Source: WOZL01 sp041678645
GTDB taxonomy: Bacteria; Patescibacteriota; Dojkabacteria; SC72
DNA: 16,241 nucleotides
Assembly (NCBI GenBank): GCA_041678645.1
Contig: JBAYNT010000009.1
Coordinates: 1 to 16,241 of the forward strand
Direction: 5' to 3'
The notes under the pieces were generated by a model. It was not told the origin of the DNA and made no database searches. It worked only from the letters and a program-made list of their open reading frames with translations. Shown here in pieces: positions 8,801-13,193 of the stretch (position 1 is the first letter of the stretch; each line of letters starts with the position of its first letter). The translations under genes were made by a program, and so were the position numbers.

Positions 8801-9314
8801 TACATGTTGGATACAGGATATTATGTATGACAATATAATATCTTCAAATCTTAATATCTTTTCGTCTGATCAAAGAGAAGAACGTTTGGACTTATCTTTA
8901 GTTAGTACCAGCTATAATCTAACAACAGAAAACATTCTTAATGATTTAGTAGTTATGGAATACCCTGAGCAATGGAGAGATCTTTCATATATACCAAAAG
9001 AGCTTAATACAAAAAATCATGTATCAACGACATATTCTTTTTCAGGGAAATCATCGAATAGTATTCTTACAGTCCCCCAAGCTTCTGAATCTGGTTGGAT
9101 AGCAATATCTTTTAAGAATAATATACCTAAGATAGTTGACAGCAAAGTTTTAGTAAATGGTTGGAAACAGGGTTGGGATATATCTAATGTAGATTACGAT
9201 AGTATATATGTAATATACTACCCTAACCTACTTGCATATATTGGGTATGTAATATTAGTAACAGAGTTTTTTGTAATACTGTTTAATTTAGTAAAAAGAA
9301 AGAATGGAAAGTAA
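5817..9314 (+). CDS. Large multi-pass membrane protein, GT-C glycosyltransferase-like
   Basis: The 1165-residue product has an N-terminal membrane domain (about residues 10-445, some 10-12 helices), a large exported domain (446-1130) and one C-terminal helix (about 1138-1158) with a basic tail. The first outer loop after helix 1 has acidic residues in DNYSPDLNP, followed by a W-R-S-Y-R and G segment. FRWPSSKVGN occurs later in the membrane domain. This arrangement recalls GT-C glycosyltransferases, especially the AftD/DUF3367 arabinofuranosyltransferase-like group, which also carry long C-terminal carbohydrate-binding regions. That is resemblance by eye, not a proven match. The exported part is beta-rich and Asn-rich, and could bind glycan. 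Its last 11 bp overlap the next glycosyltransferase gene, so the pair is one operon probably making or transferring a surface glycan. Confidence 0.65.
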   Translation: MRKFLKRNWGKILLAILLISISIVSFKTGYSYLSNDNYSPDLNPLLTIERSIQSPAWRSYRVLGFASESEQADIFRATLYYILDLFLPTWSLSQIFALLCFVVGSWFTALLASSLVKDSKQAKYSELVFLLSGTFYVSTLWTVWVYYQNMFPYITQFGFLPLLIWSIYRLIKNFNWKNALIFFISSILFASTFVIATLFVVDVLVISFLIVVFSIFYSKTFKEVLKKSVLTILLFISTQLFWILPFVHYTVNVSGDIVDSYINRSITTSVIDLESRDQDALNSAKLFTRTILEKDSNDNYIFERADEYAKYDFFNVIGLLPAVFTIVLLVFALIKRKWLYLVFSLLSVLIWFVMKNVNPPLGNLFVWLQDNIPLFKQVFRWPSSKVGNIYLLLTSISAPIGFIYIIDFLSSFLSKGLKYILFVLSTIIIVAPTLFYAQHLFTGDVYPDRAIVEIPNEYYDMKNLLEENELTGKRILYLPMANNNYFRSYDWGFEGSNFISYIIPNPIMDLSSAIGSKYGEKAISEIQETFRAKDLNTFNELLSKYEVDYLLVDKTLNEEGFTYSWNWDEVSQLWENRELAHSTENLFLYNTGVQNINILTESNTNQDGTFSYISGHKSAVVSLDPELYNNWNIKDNFLVSENIYNGNDIILNNVISLEAIKDFPSLLKIQDGHIYLYPAVSTINQVNTQVYKKYEYDNSDVIVVDKKVLDVSNEYVGIEDLFDSNHDIYTVNNSSFILNNLTSTLSQSTPYECISGEREETTTVKLQGDATGFDLKGNNGNPCIYFQLEFDNRDSDKVLRVNINWESINNSLLGYCIYSQNEQECLNSERYFSAKDGIGNIDTLLDQTISKTDYISLILYVLNGYDKPELTVRKASVSYAPIQNKMNLLDRKISQYEDKITLDNGSVYQIKLPILIGENSYKLSTDTVWQPNISEDANFITNNDSGIYQKVQEGFANSSINLFSTNPLSKYLMYWKGENISNIPASLCIAYSGDNTCWIQDIMYDNIISSNLNIFSSDQREERLDLSLVSTSYNLTTENILNDLVVMEYPEQWRDLSYIPKELNTKNHVSTTYSFSGKSSNSILTVPQASESGWIAISFKNNIPKIVDSKVLVNGWKQGWDISNVDYDSIYVIYYPNLLAYIGYVILVTEFFVILFNLVKRKNGK

Positions 9315-10128
9315 ACCTTTAGTATCTGTAGTAATACCTGTACATAATGGAGAGAAATATATTAAGGAGAGTATAGATAGTTGTCTTAATCAAGATTACC
9401 CTAATATTGAGATAATAGTTGTAGATGATAAATCTACTGATGGTACATTGAATATCCTAAGAGAGTATGAGGATAGAATAAGAGTAATACCAGTAGAAAA
9501 ACAGAATGGTTTGGGTAATGTAATAAATATAGGTATAAGAGCCTCTAAGGGGCAATATATAGCACGTATGGATGCAGATGATGTAATGTATCCTTCTCGT
9601 ATATCAAAGCAGGTAGAATACCTACAGAGTAATCCTAATTGTGTAGCTGTAGGTGGTCAGATAGATATCATAGATAAGGATGGCAAGATTGTTGATTACA
9701 GAAAGTATGCATTAGAAGATAAAGATATTAAAAGGAATAGATTTCTTCATCAGCCTTTTGCACATCCTGCTGTTATGTTAAGAAAATCTACGTTAGAAGA
9801 AGTAGGTCTTTATCCAGAGGATATGTGGAAGGTAGAGGATGTAAAGCTTTTCTTAATACTTAGTACTAAGGGAGAATTTCATAATATAAAGGATACAGTT
9901 TTAAAGTATCGTGTTACTTTCCAAACAGAATCTCAGGCTAAAATGGTAGATCATTTTAAGAAGACAAATGAAGTTAGGAAATGGGCTATTAGAGAATTAG
10001 ATATTAAACCAACTTTTAGAGAATATATTATATGGAATATGCAAAAGATAGCTGTACCTATTCTTAGTCTTTTACCTCCATCTTTATTTATGAAGTGTTT
10101 TGAGTTGTCTAGGAAGATTTTTAAATAA
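9304..10128 (+). CDS. Family 2 glycosyltransferase
   Basis: This 274-residue protein has a GT-A fold: PLVSVVIPVHNGEKYI at the N terminus, the nucleotide-binding VVDDKSTDGT (39-48), and the metal-binding DXD-type motif in ARMDADDVMYP (89-93). HPAVMLRKSTLEEVGLYPEDM and the KVEDVKLFL acidic pair, where the catalytic base of GT2 enzymes is expected, follow. It should transfer a sugar from a nucleotide sugar at the cytoplasmic side; donor and acceptor cannot be read from sequence. There is no clear membrane anchor; the C-terminal hydrophobic stretch (AVPILSLLPPSLFMKCFEL) may associate with membrane. It overlaps the upstream 1165-residue gene by 11 bp and ends next to a terminator, so it closes that operon. 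Confidence 0.92.
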   Translation: MESKPLVSVVIPVHNGEKYIKESIDSCLNQDYPNIEIIVVDDKSTDGTLNILREYEDRIRVIPVEKQNGLGNVINIGIRASKGQYIARMDADDVMYPSRISKQVEYLQSNPNCVAVGGQIDIIDKDGKIVDYRKYALEDKDIKRNRFLHQPFAHPAVMLRKSTLEEVGLYPEDMWKVEDVKLFLILSTKGEFHNIKDTVLKYRVTFQTESQAKMVDHFKKTNEVRKWAIRELDIKPTFREYIIWNMQKIAVPILSLLPPSLFMKCFELSRKIFK

Positions 10129-10129
10129 A

Positions 10130-10157
10130 AAAAGGAACACTTTTAGGTGTTCCTTTT
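10130..10157 (-). terminator. Intrinsic terminator, shared by convergent transcripts
   Basis: The stem 10131-10140 / 10147-10156 is a perfect 10-bp pairing (minus-strand GGAACAC, loop, GTGTTCC, flanked by A and T tracts). The minus strand has a run of seven T after the stem, which is a canonical intrinsic terminator for the hammerhead-bearing transcript. On the plus strand it can also end the operon that stops at 10128, although the T-run there is only four. Confidence 0.9.
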
Positions 10158-10162
10158 AAATT

Positions 10163-10216
10163 AAATCTTTCGTCCTTAAGGACTCATCAGTAAGATAAAT
10201 ATAATCTTAGAGATTC
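10163..10216 (-). ncRNA. Hammerhead ribozyme (stem III open, type III layout)
   Basis: All elements of a hammerhead are present in order on the minus strand. Stem III upstream strand GAAUCU is at 10211-10216. The cleavage-site nucleotide is C17 at 10210, making the triplet CUC. Stem I is UAAGAU (10204-10209) and AUCUUA (10191-10196) around a 7-nt loop. The invariant CUGAUGA is at 10184-10190. Stem II is GUCC/GGAC with a UUAA loop (10172-10183). The invariant GAA (10169-10171) is followed by AGAUUU (10163-10168), the other strand of stem III, with 6 bp including one G-U. The obligatory A15.1-U16.1 pair is kept. Predicted cleavage is between 10210 and 10209. It lies about 108 nt past the stop of the 184-residue gene and just before the terminator, so it would trim that mRNA and remove the terminator hairpin. 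Confidence 0.92.
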
Positions 10217-10229
10217 TAGCGTGTGGTGA
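10217..10229. repeat. Left copy of a 13-nt inverted repeat bracketing the 184-residue gene
   Basis: The 13 nt here (plus strand TAGCGTGTGGTGA) occur exactly as the reverse complement at 11050-11062. In the minus-strand transcript this copy is in the 3' region, directly before hammerhead stem III, and the other is in the 5' leader, so the two could pair. As DNA they are a pair of inverted ends about 845 bp apart. There is no obvious target-site duplication. Confidence 0.75.
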
Positions 10230-10236
10230 GTGTGAG

Positions 10237-10283
10237 GGATGAGAAATTTTAAGTCCGAAGACGTTAAAATGATTATATCATCC
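10237..10283 (-). other. Stable cUUCGg hairpin upstream of the hammerhead
   Basis: On the minus strand GGATGA (10278-10283) pairs with TCATCC (10237-10242). After an internal loop, ATTTTAA (10264-10270) pairs with TTAAAAT (10246-10252). After a bulged C, GTC/GAC close around UUCG, the classic very stable C(UUCG)G tetraloop (10255-10260). The hairpin is itself enclosed by a 9-bp complementary pair, 10294-10302 with 10212-10220. It belongs to the 3' untranslated region of the 184-residue gene. Confidence 0.8.
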
Positions 10284-10324
10284 AACTACACTAGCTAGAA
10301 TCGAGATAGGTTTTGGTTAGTTGA

Positions 10325-10879
10325 TTAAGGAAAAAGGCTAGTTGGGGGAGTGCACTCTCCTTTTGTATCAAAACAGATTTCAAAAGGTACTCGAGACCCA
10401 TCTTTTGCCCAGCCAAGTTCGCTGCCAACAACAAATGGCGCGTCGAAAATCGCACGTTCATTACCTGCATATTCAAAGGCATAAGATGCCATTGAGGGGA
10501 CAACGAAGTCCTGCAGAAACCAAACTCGGTTTTCAGCGTCAAATGTGATGGTACCGATTTGGACAACTGTCCCAACTGGAAGTCTCATAGAGACTCCATT
10601 CTCGCCAGGGGTTGCTTCGCAAATTGCGGAGATAACGTCCTTGGGTGCACCAATTTGTTCTGCCTGCTTAACGCAGTCAGAATTTGGGGCTGAGATTGGG
10701 TTTTCAATCACTGTAGTATTAACAGGATTGCTTTCTACGGGTGGTTCTTGGATATCTACTGTTTCAGGGTTATTCAAGTTGCGAATAATTGCAACTCCGA
10801 AAATTACACCAAAAACGAGTACAATAACCAACCCTATGGCCAGAAGGCCCAACAAAATACTTTTCAGTATGTCATACAT
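10325..10879 (-). CDS. Membrane-anchored exported protein of unknown function, in hammerhead unit
   Basis: The 184-residue product has one N-terminal membrane helix (about 7-32), a Pro/Asn-rich linker (38-66) and an exported domain (67-184) with four Cys (69, 87, 169, 176) that could form two disulfides. I recognise no family. The start ATG is 6 nt after a perfect AAGGAGG (10886-10892), the only strong Shine-Dalgarno among the genes here. Its codons look richer in G and C (for example 10434-10470) than those of its neighbours, suggesting a different origin. It has its own strong promoter far upstream, a long structured leader, and a 3' region with a hammerhead ribozyme and terminator. A 94-residue reading frame overlapping its 3' end on the same strand is judged a shadow. 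Confidence 0.8.
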   Translation of the reverse strand: MYDILKSILLGLLAIGLVIVLVFGVIFGVAIIRNLNNPETVDIQEPPVESNPVNTTVIENPISAPNSDCVKQAEQIGAPKDVISAICEATPGENGVSMRLPVGTVVQIGTITFDAENRVWFLQDFVVPSMASYAFEYAGNERAIFDAPFVVGSELGWAKDGSRVPFEICFDTKGECTPPTSLFP

Positions 10880-10885
10880 TATAAT

Positions 10886-10892
10886 CCTCCTT
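10886..10892 (-). promoter_or_regulatory. Strong Shine-Dalgarno of the 184-residue gene
   Basis: The minus strand reads AAGGAGG, 6 nt before the ATG. It fixes the start codon. It contrasts with the leaderless or weak starts of the other genes in the window. Confidence 0.85.
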
Positions 10893-11049
10893 ATGGATTA
10901 TCTTTTTCTTTATCCAGACCTTTTACACCTAAAGGTGTGTATAAATTCATTTGAATTCATACCAATCTGGCTGAATTAAATCTTTAATAAATATTAAAAA
11001 CTAAATTCAACCAAATTGTAGATCTAGAAATATAGACTCTAATCTATAT

Positions 11050-11062
11050 TCACCACACGCTA
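11050..11062. repeat. Right copy of the 13-nt inverted repeat
   Basis: This is the exact reverse complement of 10217-10229. It sits between two hairpins in the 5' leader. On the minus-strand RNA it reads TAGCGTGTGGTGA and can pair with the 3' copy next to the hammerhead. Confidence 0.75.
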
Positions 11063-11232
11063 TTTTATCTAAACATATACTAGATTAAATCTATATGTAT
11101 ATCTTTAGAAATTTTTAATGATCTGAGTTCATAAGAACTCATAATAGGGATATGCCAGTAGCTATCACTACCTATGAGTACTCATAAATCTATTAAAAAT
11201 ATGTAAAAGAGCAGTCTTTAATTGTCTAATAT

Positions 11233-11261
11233 ATTATACTATAGGTTGGTATAAATATCAA
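11233..11261 (-). promoter_or_regulatory. Strong sigma-70-type promoter of the hammerhead transcript
   Basis: On the minus strand TTGATA (11256-11261) and TATAAT (11233-11238) are separated by exactly 17 nt, the best consensus promoter in the window. The start of transcription would be near 11226, just after the end of the upstream glycosyltransferase gene. The transcript would run through a ~347-nt leader and the 184-residue gene, and end at the terminator near 10130 (about 1.1 kb). Confidence 0.75.
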
Positions 11262-11276
11262 TACCCCCTACCCTAA

Positions 11277-12035
11277 TTATCTTATACTTAAAAAATTAAA
11301 AAATTGCTTAGTTAAGAAATACCTATCTCTAAAAGATAACCTTAAAATATCCTTAACCATACCAAACTCAGCCCTAATATTAGTAGAAGTACTATCACTC
11401 CTATTCTTACTCAAAAAGAAAGGAATAACCTCTACAACAATATTAAACTTACCAATTTCATTTAAAATATCACTATCTATAGCAAAGCCATCAACTGTTA
11501 AAACAGGAAGTATCCTATCCATCAACTCTTTTTTGAAAAGTTTTAAACCACAACCAACATCATCTATACCCTTAGGTAATCTTAAAAATAGCTTATTAAG
11601 ATCTATAAGTAGGGTTGAAAGGAGTCTTCTCTTTAAAGAGATCTCTACATTAGAATCTTTATGAAACTTAGAAGGAATAACTGCCTGTACACCATCTTTC
11701 TTCATTGCCTTTATAGCATAGCCCAATGTTCTAAGATATATATCATTATCAGCATCTATAAAGCCAACTACATCACCAGTAGCATACTTCATACCGTATC
11801 TAATTGCATAACCCTTACCAATATTATTTTCATATCCTACTACCCTAGCCTTACTTAAGCTATTCTCTTTAATATATCTTTCTAATATCTCCTTTGTATT
11901 ATCTACATACCCATCGATAACAAAGATTAACTCAAAGTCTGAGTTTTTTCTTGTAAGGTAAGAATACAGCCTATCTAACTGCTCTATTACTTCCTTTTCT
12001 TTTTTGTATGTTGGTAATACCAAAGATATTTTCAT
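11277..12035 (-). CDS. Family 2 glycosyltransferase, dolichol-/polyprenyl-phosphate sugar synthase-like
   Basis: This 252-residue GT-A enzyme starts MKISLVLPTYKKEKEV. The nucleotide-sugar-binding FVIDGYVDNTKEIL (38-51), the NIGKGYAIRYGM loop and the metal-binding GFIDADNDI (91-99) follow. These features, with DDVGCGLKLFKKEL and a short C-terminal tail without clear membrane helices, resemble the DPM1/ALG5 group that puts a sugar on a polyprenyl phosphate. Such lipid-linked sugars are the usual donors of GT-C enzymes, which fits the large membrane protein nearby, although the two lie on opposite strands. Donor sugar is unknown. It lies 54 bp downstream of the 77-residue gene, with a terminator-like hairpin in between, so it may have its own start signals; none is clear. 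Confidence 0.9.
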   Translation of the reverse strand: MKISLVLPTYKKEKEVIEQLDRLYSYLTRKNSDFELIFVIDGYVDNTKEILERYIKENSLSKARVVGYENNIGKGYAIRYGMKYATGDVVGFIDADNDIYLRTLGYAIKAMKKDGVQAVIPSKFHKDSNVEISLKRRLLSTLLIDLNKLFLRLPKGIDDVGCGLKLFKKELMDRILPVLTVDGFAIDSDILNEIGKFNIVVEVIPFFLSKNRSDSTSTNIRAEFGMVKDILRLSFRDRYFLTKQFFNFLSIR

Positions 12036-12066
12036 AGTTTTTGTAAATGATAAATAGATAACCTTA

Positions 12067-12106
12067 AAAAGCTCTCAACTGGGCAGCTTTTATTCAGAGA
12101 GCTTTT
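12067..12106 (-). terminator. Probable intrinsic terminator of the 77-residue gene
   Basis: AAAAGCTCTC (12067-12076) pairs perfectly with GAGAGCTTTT (12097-12106) around a 20-nt loop. The outer ACCTTA (12061-12066) can pair with TAAGGT (12111-12116). The minus strand has five T after the stem. The stem begins inside the last codons of the 77-residue gene. The long loop makes it weaker than the one at 10130. Confidence 0.65.
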
Positions 12107-12323
12107 CTTTTAAGGTTTTTGCTGTACTTAAAGTTGCTATTCCTAGTACAAAGAGTACTAATGCTACAACGTAGAATATACTTGAATCCTCTAAACCAGT
12201 TTGAATTGGTATGTGAGGTTTGTAGGGTGTATATACACCATTACTGTCTGCAAGTACTTTCTCTACATTTAAAGCGAATACTGTTGCAACTAAAAGAGCG
12301 GTATTTAATATGTTTTTCATCAT
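12090..12323 (-). CDS. Small surface protein with signal peptide and sortase-signal-like tail
   Basis: The 77-residue product has a signal peptide ending at about residue 25 (FALNVEKVLA, then DS). A short exposed stretch (about 26-43, VYTPYKPHIPIQTGLED) leads to a membrane helix (48-66) and a tail of mixed charge (KTLKEKLSE). PIQTG just before the helix is reminiscent of the LPXTG sorting signal but has Ile where Pro is normal, and the tail ends acidic, so it may be only membrane-anchored. A sortase gene starts less than 1 kb away on the same strand, making a substrate-enzyme relation plausible. Two adjacent ATG codons (12321-12323 and 12318-12320) could start it. A promoter lies at 12354-12382. 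Confidence 0.75.
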   Translation of the reverse strand: MMKNILNTALLVATVFALNVEKVLADSNGVYTPYKPHIPIQTGLEDSSIFYVVALVLFVLGIATLSTAKTLKEKLSE

Positions 12324-12353
12324 TTATATATATAAATTTAGATGAATACTGAA

Positions 12354-12382
12354 ATTATATCACTTTAAGCCTATTTTGTATA
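12354..12382 (-). promoter_or_regulatory. Promoter of the 77-residue surface protein gene
   Basis: On the minus strand TATACA (12377-12382), 17 nt, then a perfect TATAAT (12354-12359). The start of transcription would be near 12347, giving a leader of about 24 nt, AT-rich and without a Shine-Dalgarno. Confidence 0.6.
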
Positions 12383-12425
12383 TACTATGGGTTAAGTTGG
12401 TGGGGGTTTGATATGATATAAAGGA

Positions 12426-12503
12426 ATGGAAGGATGGCATCCTTCGTATTCGAAACAAGCTCAGCAGAGAAAGGTTTATTCGAGAGCTATCAACAGTTCT
12501 TAA
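12426..12503 (+). CDS. Possible 25-residue basic mini-protein
   Basis: A short frame on the plus strand, in the gap between two minus-strand genes, encodes 25 residues beginning MEGWHPSYSKQAQQRK, rich in Gln, Ser and basic residues. An extended -10 (TG-A-TATGAT, 12409-12417) lies 8 nt before the ATG, much as at the leaderless genes of this window, and AAAGGA abuts the ATG. The first codons coincide with a near-perfect palindrome (12429-12445), which could instead be the end signal of the sortase transcript. No family is recognised. Shortness makes chance a real alternative. Confidence 0.3.
   Translation: MEGWHPSYSKQAQQRKVYSRAINSS
12429..12445. other. Palindromic hairpin 3' of the sortase gene
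   Basis: GAAGGATG and CATCCTTC flank a single G (8+1+8), folding as a 6-bp stem with a 5-nt loop. It lies about 80 bp past the sortase stop and could mark that transcript's 3' end, although only a weak T-rich tail follows on the minus strand. It overlaps the start of the possible mini-ORF. Confidence 0.45.
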
Positions 12504-12524
12504 AATCTTTTAGTAAAGGATACT

Positions 12525-13166
12525 CTAATTAACTCTCGTGGCGTATCTAAATATCCTCTGTGGGGAATTGAAGTATTTGCAGGTATAAAGTATTAAATCA
12601 GCCTCGTAATCTTTTATATAGGAAGATTCATCAGCATCATATATTACATATTCATATCTTCTTTGGTTCCAAGTAAGTTCAACAGTATCCCCTACAGAAG
12701 TATTTGGCAAATTGAAAAAGGACACTCTATTTCTAGTTTCTCTATCCCAATATACATAACCAAATCTGTGTGCTGCTAATATTATTGGGAAGCTATTGTC
12801 CTCTGGAGTGCCGTAATCAGAGGCTATCCAAGTACCATTTTTAAGACTTTCTTCGGGTACAGTACTATCTCCTATGGGTGAGTATACCCCAATACTAGGC
12901 ATTTTAATAAAAGGGTCCTCTGGTAAAGAGGGATCGAAAACTGGCAAATAATCTTCTTTTTCATTAACTTGCGTAGGGATTATAGGAGATTGGGAGATCT
13001 CCATACTAATACTCTCGATCTCTGTTTGTGTGAGATCTGGATTGATTCTATAAAGGATATATGGAGAAATAGGTATTGCGATAACAATGAAAGCGATTAG
13101 TAGAAAAAAGAAACCTAATATTATATATACGTTTGAAAGATTTTTTATAAACTGCTTCTTTTTCAT
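12525..13166 (-). CDS. Sortase family transpeptidase
   Basis: Sortases cut a C-terminal sorting signal in exported proteins and join them to an envelope acceptor. This 213-residue protein has an N-terminal cytoplasmic Lys-rich start and a membrane helix (about 12-35). An extracytoplasmic linker precedes a sortase beta-barrel from about residue 85 (FIKMPSIGVYSPIG). The catalytic triad is visible as His133 in ILAAHRFG, Cys196 in LILYTCKYF and Arg204 in NSPQRIF. Class cannot be fixed by eye; the N-terminal anchor and short length fit class D, E or F-like enzymes. It starts 27 bp after the VanY-type gene on the same strand. An extended -10 (TGG-TAAGAT, 13172-13180) sits 5 nt before its ATG, so it may be expressed both with VanY and from its own leaderless start. 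Confidence 0.92.
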   Translation of the reverse strand: MKKKQFIKNLSNVYIILGFFFLLIAFIVIAIPISPYILYRINPDLTQTEIESISMEISQSPIIPTQVNEKEDYLPVFDPSLPEDPFIKMPSIGVYSPIGDSTVPEESLKNGTWIASDYGTPEDNSFPIILAAHRFGYVYWDRETRNRVSFFNLPNTSVGDTVELTWNQRRYEYVIYDADESSYIKDYEADLILYTCKYFNSPQRIFRYATRVN

Positions 13167-13171
13167 ACTCT

Positions 13172-13180
13172 ATCTTACCA
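13172..13180 (-). promoter_or_regulatory. Extended -10 element 5 nt before the sortase start
   Basis: The minus strand reads TGG-TAAGAT, then five nucleotides and the ATG at 13166. It matches the arrangement before the 14021 gene almost exactly and implies a leaderless sortase mRNA. Confidence 0.5.
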
Positions 13181-13193
13181 TACAGCAAGTCAT

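Larger units (their letters stand above)
10880..11232 (-). promoter_or_regulatory. Structured 5' leader (about 347 nt) of the 184-residue gene
   Basis: There is no gene in this stretch. Reading along the minus strand it holds, in order: a 14-nt perfect palindrome (11173-11186); a GAGTTC/GAACTC hairpin with 4-nt loop (11125-11140); a long AT hairpin with outer TCTAAA/TTTAGA and inner TAGATT/AATCTA (11068-11109); the 13-nt repeat (11050-11062); an 8-bp AATATAGA/TCTATATT hairpin (11029-11050); a 12-nt sequence (10974-10985) identical to the hammerhead 3' side (10159-10170); and an ACACCT/AGGTGT hairpin (10925-10938). This density of paired segments suggests a regulated leader, or an RNA domain working with the 3' ribozyme region. 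I do not recognise a known riboswitch. Confidence 0.55.

Noticed and set aside
10342..10979. Plus-strand and alternative minus-strand frames overlapping the 184-residue gene
   Set aside because: The 184-residue frame has a perfect Shine-Dalgarno, a membrane helix and a Cys-containing exported domain; the others are shadows favoured by the higher G+C.
11111..11150. The GAGTTC-ATAA-GAACTC hairpin near the right 13-nt repeat as a second hammerhead
   Set aside because: It resembles stem II with compensating changes (GTTC/GAAC against GTCC/GGAC), but neither strand has CUGANGA before the stem or GAAA after it, so it cannot be an active hammerhead.
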